DNA from: Gammaproteobacteria bacterium
GTDB taxonomy: Bacteria; Pseudomonadota; Gammaproteobacteria; SZUA-21
NCBI GenBank assembly: GCA_003233075.1
Contig: QIKQ01000313.1
Span: 1 to 18,920 of the forward strand
Reading direction: 5' to 3'
Length of the DNA stretch: 18,920 nt
This document shows, piece after piece, positions 8,431-14,552 of the stretch. Under the pieces are notes generated by a model. It did no database searches and was not told the DNA's origin. It worked only from the letters and a program-made list of their open reading frames with translations. The translations under genes were made by a program, and so were the position numbers. The stretch's first letter is position 1; every line of letters begins with the position of its first letter.

Positions 8431-9197
8431 TTCATCAAACAGCAATCATCGATCCAAAAGCTGAATTGGCCAGCGACATTGAAGTTGGGGCGTATACTGT
8501 CATTAACGCCAACGTCAGTATTGAATCGGGAACAAAAATTGGTCCCCATGTTGTTATTAGTGGACCTACTCAAATAGGAAAAAACAATTCAATTTACCAA
8601 TTTGCGTCCGTCGGTGGCGATCCTCAAGATAAGAAATTTTATGGTGAAAACACCAAGCTTGTGATTGGCGATAATAATCTAATACGCGAATATGTTAGCA
8701 TCAATAGAGGAACGGGTGATGGCGGCGGTACGACCCAAATTGGTAATGACAATTGGATAATGGCCTATGTACATATTGCGCATGATTGTATTGTTGGTAA
8801 TCATACGATTTTCTCAAATGCGGCATCACTTGCAGGACATGTCATAATCGGTGATTACGCCATTTTAAGTGGTTTTACACTAGTAAGCCAATTTGTCCGT
8901 ATTGGATCTTATAGTTTTTCGACAATGGGTAGTGCTATTAACAGAGATGTGCCGCCCTATGTTTTAGTGTCAGGAAATATGGCTAAACCGAAAGGCATTA
9001 ATACTGAAGGTCTTAAAAGGGCGCAGTTTAGTAGCGAAGCTATCTCTAAAGTTAAAAAAGCCTATCGTATATTGTATAAGGGCGGCAATAGTTTGGAGGA
9101 TTCTATAAAAGAAATTGAATCGCTTGCAAAGGAAGAAAAGGCTCTTAAGGAATTCGCAGAGTTTTTAAAAACAACAGAAAAAAATATTATTCGATAA
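8427..9197 (+). CDS. lpxA: UDP-N-acetylglucosamine O-acyltransferase LpxA, predicted C10-selective
   Basis: LpxA transfers a 3-hydroxyacyl chain from ACP to the 3-OH of UDP-GlcNAc, the first step of lipid A synthesis. I place the start at GTG 8427 because the product then begins MIHQTAIIDPKAELASDIEV, as in the family. The GTG overlaps the fabZ stop (GTGA), and GGAGCAGG lies upstream at about 8409. The 256 residues form hexapeptide repeats followed by a helical C-terminus (GLKRAQFSSEAISKVKKAYR). The catalytic His119 is in AHDC (E. coli His125). The position equivalent to E. coli Gly173 is Met167, as in the Pseudomonas enzyme, which predicts 3-hydroxydecanoyl preference. Residues equivalent to His160 and His99 are Ser154 and Asn93. 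lpxB does not follow. Confidence 0.96.
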   Translation: MIHQTAIIDPKAELASDIEVGAYTVINANVSIESGTKIGPHVVISGPTQIGKNNSIYQFASVGGDPQDKKFYGENTKLVIGDNNLIREYVSINRGTGDGGGTTQIGNDNWIMAYVHIAHDCIVGNHTIFSNAASLAGHVIIGDYAILSGFTLVSQFVRIGSYSFSTMGSAINRDVPPYVLVSGNMAKPKGINTEGLKRAQFSSEAISKVKKAYRILYKGGNSLEDSIKEIESLAKEEKALKEFAEFLKTTEKNIIR

Positions 9198-9322
9198 TTG
9201 TTATTCGCATTCTATTTCTCAGTTGACCTAATGAATATTCTCTAAATTACTCATATTTAAACTATTATGAACCAATCTAGATCTTTGCTGTCTCAAGAGG
9301 TGAGTTATGGTGGAGGTGATTA

Positions 9323-9970
9323 GTGAATGTTGTTAAATTATTGTTATATACTTGTCTAATTGGTTTTGGATTTAGCCCTTTATTTGCTCAGGAAATTATA
9401 ATCAATGAAAAGAATACAAAACATATTAAATTTAACGGTATTAAGCCAAGTGTATACCATTTTAATGGTTCAGAATTTAAAGCGGTTGTAGATAAATCCT
9501 CATCCGCTTTGATTTATTCTTTTGACATGCCAATAAAAATTAAAAAAATTCGATTCATGTGGAAAAGACTAGGCACTATTGCTGTTAAAAATTTAGAACA
9601 AGAAGCCAGCAAATCTGGGGATGATAATTATTTTCGCCTAGGATTGTTATTGCATGGAAAAAAACCGAGTTTGCCATTTTTTGCTCCCAGCTGGGTTAAG
9701 CTAACAGCAAAACATTTAAAAGTACCTGCCGACAAAATCGTATATTATTTTGTAGATGCAAAACACTTACCTAATAGTCAATGGCGAAGTCCGTATAATA
9801 GTTCGATCGTTATTAAGAGTGTAAAAAGTATCTTAGGTAAAGATGGTTACAATCGTGTTGTTATCGATATCAAAAATCCGGTAAACGTAGCCGGCTTGTG
9901 GATAATGTCTGATGGTGATAATAGTAAATCTAAGTTTACAACTTGGGTTAAGCACCTCACAATTGAATAA
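9323..9970 (+). CDS. Secreted DUF3047-like protein of unknown function
   Basis: The 215-residue product has an N-terminal signal peptide (hydrophobic LLLYTCLIGFGF, likely cut after LFA at about residue 22), so it is exported. The mature part is predicted to be rich in beta strands. The pattern YSFDMPIKIKKIRFMWK, SGDDNYFRLGLLL, YYFVDAKHLPN and GLWIMSDGDNSKSKFTTWV resembles the DUF3047 family, in which a rare-turn GDD and a late MTDADNT-like motif recur. I judge this from memory, and the function of that family is not known to me. The start is GTG 9323, chosen because GGAGGTG at 9312-9318 lies four bases upstream. The 125-base gap after lpxA makes it probably a separate unit. No clear terminator follows. 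Confidence 0.75.
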   Translation: MNVVKLLLYTCLIGFGFSPLFAQEIIINEKNTKHIKFNGIKPSVYHFNGSEFKAVVDKSSSALIYSFDMPIKIKKIRFMWKRLGTIAVKNLEQEASKSGDDNYFRLGLLLHGKKPSLPFFAPSWVKLTAKHLKVPADKIVYYFVDAKHLPNSQWRSPYNSSIVIKSVKSILGKDGYNRVVIDIKNPVNVAGLWIMSDGDNSKSKFTTWVKHLTIE

Positions 9971-10334
9971 GCATAATACTTTTATTATTTTGAATGACTC
10001 TAATATATCAAACTAGTCTTTACTTTGTCTAAAGAACAGTGCTTTATAATCATTAGGCTAACTAAAATAAATCGACTCACTATTAAATAAGTTAACTAAC
10101 TTGTTGATATTTTGACATAAAATCACCTATGAAGTATGACAGTTTTTTAGTAGAATAGACTTACTAAAAGCGAGTCTTTGAATCTTGAATCTTGAATCTT
10201 GAATCTTGAATCTTGAATCTTGTATTAGAACCTTATTATTTTTGACATATAGAAATGTGGTTCTTGAGATCAAAGTTTATTAGTTTTATACATTAGATAT
10301 TAAGATCTACTATATGAAAGGAATGAGGGACGGC
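9971..10334. other. AT-rich intergenic stretch before the orphan gene
   Basis: These 364 bases contain no convincing ORF. They hold the heptamer tandem repeat at 10178-10222. A possible sigma-70 -35 box, TTGACA, lies at 10242-10247 with only a weak -10, TGAGAT, 17 bases later. A short inverted repeat, AGAACC at 10227-10232 and GGTTCT at 10259-10264, brackets the TTGACA and could be an operator or chance. I see no good terminator for the DUF3047-like gene. Confidence 0.4.
10178..10222. repeat. Heptanucleotide tandem repeat (TTGAATC)x6
   Basis: Six perfect copies of TTGAATC occupy 10178-10219, followed by a partial TTG. The array is intergenic and ends about 112 bases before the preferred start (10335) of the next gene. 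The unit length is not a multiple of three. Perfect identity between copies implies recent slippage or expansion, as in variable-number repeats that alter promoter geometry. Confidence 0.95.
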
Positions 10335-11156
10335 ATGCAAACACTAGATCTAAAAGTCAGAGATGTGTCTGACGAGCAATTGCATTTTTATCGATTTCAA
10401 GCAAAAAATCATGCTCAACTTACTGGGCGATTGTTTATCAACGATGTCGAGATTCATAATTTCACCCCTGAACAAAATCAGATTTCATGTAATGACATTC
10501 ACTACTGGTTAATGCCAGGTGAAAACTCCATTAGTATATCAATAGAAAACGTCCCAAATATAGTCAATGAAGGCATGAGTCCTCTGTATGCTTGTTCCTT
10601 ACATGGTATGACCAGTATGAACCTGCCTGATGAAAGTAATTGCCTATGGAAAATTGAAGTGTTGGATTTGGAGTCGGATCCGCCCCTCAGTTTGCATTAC
10701 AAATTTGATTTTACTAGCTTGCAAGTACCAAGTAGCGATCTGTGGCGTAAGGCCGAAACAATTGACTTCCTACCGGAAGTGGAGCAAGAGCAGATACTGC
10801 TACTAAAAAATAAATTGGTGAATGCGTTTGAACAGGGCAAATCAGATGATGTCATGGGAATTTACGAATATGTTCTTAACGAAGAAGCATCGATGGATAA
10901 TAAAGAATTAAGGGAATCTAAAATGCTTGTTAATGAAGAGCTTTCGTATTTGAGTGAAATGGCGAAAGAAGGTTATATTAAATTCGAACAGGCAAATGGC
11001 TACTATTTCAATCATTTAGCTGGCAACCGTGTAGTTCAACTATGTTCTGATAGTGGTGGGCCGGCAATAAGAATGTGTGACGACGAAGGCGAATCAGTTG
11101 GTATTAATATTTATGCGTCAAAAATAGACGGTGAATGGAATCTAGTCCGTCGTTAA
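10335..11156 (+). CDS. Unrecognised cytoplasmic protein (orphan)
   Basis: I do not recognise this 273-residue protein. It has no signal peptide or membrane segment. The first 125 residues look beta-rich (LTGRLFINDVEIHNF, HYWLMPGENSISISIENV) and could be a beta sandwich. Next comes an acidic helical part (EVEQEQILLLKNKLVNAFEQ, then ASMDNKELRESKMLVNEELS). The C-terminus is strand-like and ends DGEWNLVRR, the kind of ending seen in SnoaL/NTF2-like folds, but this is only a visual impression. ATG 10335 is preferred because GAGGGA lies close upstream; ATG 10314 and 10323 in the same frame have poorer sites and would add seven or four residues. The gene stands alone between a tandem repeat and a palindromic element, which suggests accessory DNA. 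Confidence 0.7.
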   Translation: MQTLDLKVRDVSDEQLHFYRFQAKNHAQLTGRLFINDVEIHNFTPEQNQISCNDIHYWLMPGENSISISIENVPNIVNEGMSPLYACSLHGMTSMNLPDESNCLWKIEVLDLESDPPLSLHYKFDFTSLQVPSSDLWRKAETIDFLPEVEQEQILLLKNKLVNAFEQGKSDDVMGIYEYVLNEEASMDNKELRESKMLVNEELSYLSEMAKEGYIKFEQANGYYFNHLAGNRVVQLCSDSGGPAIRMCDDEGESVGINIYASKIDGEWNLVRR

Positions 11157-11192
11157 CAAGAGACTGGGCAATTAAAATTTTAGCCTGCATCG

Positions 11193-11355
11193 CAATGCCA
11201 TTAACTTAAGTTTTGTTATGAAATATTTGTAGCCCGCACGGAGTGTTCGAAGAACGCGTACTGCGGGAAAGAGTTGAAATTTCCCGTATTACGTTGCCTA
11301 CGGCAACTACTTACGGGCTACAAAAAGATGAGGAATCTTTAATTTAATGGCATTG
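11193..11355. repeat. Outer 17-bp inverted repeat framing the REPIN
   Basis: CAATGCCATTAACTTAA at 11193-11209 and TTAATTTAATGGCATTG at 11339-11355 are inverted copies with one mismatch in 17. Similar sequence lies just outside both arms (GCCTGCATCG on the left, GCCCGCATCGGG on the right), in the same orientation. The arrangement looks like a short non-coding palindromic element, MITE-like, that contains or was invaded by the REP pair. No transposase gene lies in the window. Confidence 0.75.
11226..11324. repeat. REPIN-like pair of inverted 45-bp REP units
   Basis: Unit 1 is 11226-11270 and unit 2 is 11280-11324 in inverted orientation, separated by nine bases. Both begin TTTGTAGCCCG and end CGGGAAA when read outside-in. 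Each unit folds on itself: CCCGCA pairs with TGCGGG in unit 1, and CCCGTA with TACGGG in unit 2. Apex hairpins are GTTC/GAAC at 11245-11255 and GTTGCC/GGCAAC at 11293-11307. The two units also pair with each other. This is the architecture of REP doublets (BIME/REPIN) mobilised in trans by RAYT transposases; no RAYT gene is visible here. Confidence 0.85.
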
Positions 11356-11869
11356 GCCCGCATCGGGATCGCCTTTCTCACTTATGAGATTTTAGCTATA
11401 AATATTTTTAAATTGCAAACAGTTGCAACAATTTTTGACGCAATGTAGGATTTAGTTTCAGTATTCTATGATAGTATACTGTTAACATTTTATAACAAAT
11501 GTATAGAGCAATGTGAAGTTACAAATATGTTTATGTCTATTTCTGCTTAGTCAAAACAGCATCTTACGCTAAGTTAATTCGACTTTTATAATGCTCACAC
11601 AGTAATTTATAAAGGTTTTAACTACGCTGCCGCTAAACTGTAAAGGGAGAAATCTCTTAACTTTCATAAGTGTATTAACACTATTTTCTGTTTCTTTTAT
11701 ATCAACTATAAAACCGTTAAAGTATCTTTGGCTTAGCGGTGCCATATTCTACAAATTTATTAAGTAAATATTCTAAAAATTTTAGTTATTTTTATGCTCA
11801 TTTGCAACCGTTTTTTTTCATGCTGCCGATATAATCTATGGCAAGCAATAAATTATAAAGTTTTATTTT
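11356..11869. other. AT-rich intergenic stretch upstream of the GGDEF-EAL gene
   Basis: These roughly 510 bases hold no ORF that reads as protein on either strand. They consist of AT-rich sequence with several A/T tracts and end in a candidate promoter (11806-11835). The length suggests a long 5' control region for the downstream signalling gene. I see no tRNA, other RNA gene or recognisable riboswitch. Confidence 0.45.
11806..11835 (+). promoter_or_regulatory. Candidate promoter of the GGDEF-EAL gene (sigma-28-like and/or sigma-70 -10)
   Basis: AACCGTTT at 11806-11813, an 11-base spacer and GCCGATAT at 11825-11832 match 12 of 16 positions of the E. coli sigma-28 consensus TAAAGTTT-N11-GCCGATAA. 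A perfect TATAAT overlaps at 11830-11835, but without a good -35 box 17 bases upstream. Either reading places the start of transcription some 30-50 bases before the coding region. Confidence 0.4.
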
Positions 11870-14488
11870 TTGACAGGGTTTCGGGTTATTGTGCATCACA
11901 TCCTTTTAATTGAATTATCAGCTACATTGCGCCACTTAGCGCATAAGCTTTTTAAAAAAAATTCAGAACAGGTCACAGTTCTAAAAAGCTATACCGAAGC
12001 CTTAACATGCCTCGATAACGAAGCAGATGAAGAGCTCACTTACAGTAGTGTTGTGCTAGGCTGGCCCGAAAAAACTGACCCGGATGCCGATGAAATTATT
12101 GCTTTGTTAAGCGAGCCGGCTTATAAGAATTTAAGTGTTATTGTGCTCGCGCATGAAGCAGATTCTGCAATATTAGAATGGGTTACGAACCGTAATTTGA
12201 CCGCACTCGTAGTGTGGGATGATTATCGGGAATGTGTCGAAACGCTTAAAAAAATACAACAAAAAACGAGTACTATAAGTATTCATCCAGATTTCACATC
12301 TCGAGAGCATAAATCAAAAATTAGAATTCTATTTGTTGACGACTCACCTACGGTGCGAGTAAATTACCGGCGCTTGCTACGTGCGAATGGTTATGAAACG
12401 GATACTGCGGCCAGTGTTGAAGAAGGTTATGAAAAGGCAATTGAAAGTCAATATGATATCGCAATTATTGACTATTTCCTTCCAGATGGAACAGGCGATC
12501 AACTTTGTGCCCAACTAAGAGAAAGTCCTGAGACAAATCGAATTTCGAGTGCCATTATTACTGGGACCTACCACGACAAAGTGATTAAAGATTCATTAGA
12601 TGCTGGTGCAATAGAATGCATGTTCAAAAATGAAGCAAATGAATTATTTCTTGCTCGAATTGCATCAATGAGTCGAATGAAGAGAGTAATGTCTTCGATC
12701 GAAAAAGATCATAAACGTTTAGAAGGTATTTTGAGTTCTGTTGGCGATGGTGTTTATGGTGTTAACACTAAAGGCTTAATAACTTTTATTAATCCTGCTG
12801 CGAAAACGATTTTAGGATATGAAAAAAGTGAGAAATTAATAGGCAAATCGCCTTATTCCTTATTTCACAGTACCAGTGAAAATGGTGACACTATTGCCTT
12901 TGATGAATGTCCCTTACAGATTGCATACGGTTCCGGGCAACAATTATTAGCTAAAGAAACAGATTTCAAACACAGTGATGGAAAATATATTACCGTTGAG
13001 TGTACTGTATTTCCACTTAATATTGATGGTGAGTTGGAAGGATCAGTTGTTGCATTTAGAGACATTACCGTTCGAAAGTTACTTGAAGAAGAACTTAAAT
13101 GGCAAGCAACTCATGACTCGCTGACTAAGTTAAGTAATCGCTATTATTTTGAAGAGCAGCTTCGTAATGAGGTCATTAGAATCAAACGCAGTAGCGAACA
13201 AAGTGCTTTGCTGTATTTAGATTTGGACCGTTTTAAATATATAAATGATACGGCTGGCCATGCTGCAGGCGATAAGCTATTGGTTGAAATTGGAACTCAA
13301 CTGAGTACACGATTAAGATCATCCGATACGTTGGCACGCATTGGTGGCGATGAGTTTGCAATTATATTAAGAAATGTAAGTGAGCAGCAAGCGGAAGCCG
13401 CAGCAAATATGTATCGGCTTGCTCTGGAGAGATTAAATTTTTATTATCAAGGGAAGTCTTACGTGATTAATGTCAGCATAGGCTTAATGATGATATCTAA
13501 AGAAATTCATTCGCATGGTGAGGCATTAGCCAATGCAGATTTGGCGTGTTTTATCGCAAAGGGGCAGGGCAGGAATAGTATTCATTTATATGACGGCCAA
13601 GCGGATGAAAAGGCATTAATGGATAAGGATCTAGGTTGGTCGGTTCGGCTTAAAGAAGCGCTTGAGAAAAATTTATTTGTACTGTTATATCAGCCTATAG
13701 TGCCACTCGATATTTTAGATTGCGATACCTTACCTGAAAAGACTGGCCAACTCGTAAAACTAATTAATGAAACACCAAATTCGAGCATTAGACATAATGA
13801 AGTACTACTTCGACTTAAAGATTCACGTGGCAAATTGATTGCACCGGATGCATTTTTACCCACTGCCGAACGTTTTAATATGATGGTTGAAATAGACAGG
13901 TGGGTGATTAGAAATTCAATCAGTCGCTTAGCGGACCTGAATCGCAAGGGTGCCACGACGACGCTTTCAATAAATTTGTCTGCACAATCCCTAGAAGATA
14001 GAGAGTTAGCAAATTATGTAAAAAAAATAACAGCAGATTTTCAGGTAGACCCTAAAAAATTACTGTTTGAAATTACTGAGAATTCAGCGATCGCTAATCT
14101 TGATGCAGCGAATCATTTAATTAAACATTTGCGAATGTTAGGTTGTCAATTTGCCCTAGATGATTTTGGTCGAGGTTTTTGTTCTTTTTCACATTTAAAA
14201 TTCTTGCCAGTGGATTTTATAAAAATTGATGGAATTTTTATTCAAGGTGTATTGCACGATAAAATTGATCGAGCCATCGTTAATTCGGTTGTACAAATTG
14301 CACACTCGGTTGGTAAAAAGACTATTGCCGAGTACGTAGAAAGCGTTGAAGTGATAAAGTTACTTAAAGAAATGGGCGTCGATTATGTACAAGGGTATTA
14401 TATTTCGCGGCCGAAAGAGTCACCAGAAGAATCAAAACAATTAGATTCAGAAAAAATTATTTCGTACAAAATTGAACAAAATGGCTAG
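11870..14488 (+). CDS. REC-REC-PAS-GGDEF-EAL c-di-GMP signalling protein
   Basis: This 872-residue cytoplasmic protein should make and/or degrade cyclic di-GMP under two-component control. Residues about 10-130 are a degenerate receiver: the acidic pair is replaced by Glu-Leu and the phospho-Asp position by LGWPEK. Residues 151-265 are a canonical receiver with Asp157-Asp158, Asp201 (IIDYFLPDG), Thr231 and Lys253. A PAS domain spans about 283-400. The GGDEF domain (408-575) keeps GGDEF at 492-496 and an RxxD inhibitory site at 483-486. The EAL domain (590-848) has EVL at 644-646 and the catalytic set Asn702, Glu734, Asp764-Asp765, Lys785, Glu821 and Gln841, so both activities may be intact. 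About 20 extra residues precede EVL. The start is uncertain: TTG 11870 has no ribosome site, and GTG 11891 would also give a normal receiver start. Confidence 0.93.
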   Translation: MTGFRVIVHHILLIELSATLRHLAHKLFKKNSEQVTVLKSYTEALTCLDNEADEELTYSSVVLGWPEKTDPDADEIIALLSEPAYKNLSVIVLAHEADSAILEWVTNRNLTALVVWDDYRECVETLKKIQQKTSTISIHPDFTSREHKSKIRILFVDDSPTVRVNYRRLLRANGYETDTAASVEEGYEKAIESQYDIAIIDYFLPDGTGDQLCAQLRESPETNRISSAIITGTYHDKVIKDSLDAGAIECMFKNEANELFLARIASMSRMKRVMSSIEKDHKRLEGILSSVGDGVYGVNTKGLITFINPAAKTILGYEKSEKLIGKSPYSLFHSTSENGDTIAFDECPLQIAYGSGQQLLAKETDFKHSDGKYITVECTVFPLNIDGELEGSVVAFRDITVRKLLEEELKWQATHDSLTKLSNRYYFEEQLRNEVIRIKRSSEQSALLYLDLDRFKYINDTAGHAAGDKLLVEIGTQLSTRLRSSDTLARIGGDEFAIILRNVSEQQAEAAANMYRLALERLNFYYQGKSYVINVSIGLMMISKEIHSHGEALANADLACFIAKGQGRNSIHLYDGQADEKALMDKDLGWSVRLKEALEKNLFVLLYQPIVPLDILDCDTLPEKTGQLVKLINETPNSSIRHNEVLLRLKDSRGKLIAPDAFLPTAERFNMMVEIDRWVIRNSISRLADLNRKGATTTLSINLSAQSLEDRELANYVKKITADFQVDPKKLLFEITENSAIANLDAANHLIKHLRMLGCQFALDDFGRGFCSFSHLKFLPVDFIKIDGIFIQGVLHDKIDRAIVNSVVQIAHSVGKKTIAEYVESVEVIKLLKEMGVDYVQGYYISRPKESPEESKQLDSEKIISYKIEQNG

Positions 14489-14506
14489 ACTTTGTGTCGG
14501 AATCTG

Positions 14507-14526
14507 TTGCCACTTCTTAGTGGCAA
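14507..14526. terminator. Possible bidirectional hairpin between convergent genes
   Basis: TTGCCACT at 14507-14514 pairs perfectly with AGTGGCAA at 14519-14526 around a four-base loop. It lies in the 64-base gap between two convergent genes, where a shared terminator is expected. There is no clear T tract on either side, so intrinsic termination is only a possibility. Confidence 0.4.
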
Positions 14527-14552
14527 TGGCTAATTGAGCTGTATAATTATTC

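Noticed and set aside
9309..9338. Short frame beginning ATG GTG GAG before the DUF3047-like gene
   Set aside because: It ends after nine codons and contains the ribosome site of the GTG 9323 start.
14507..14526. A confident intrinsic terminator call
   Set aside because: The hairpin is good but no T tract follows in either direction, so it is listed only with low confidence.
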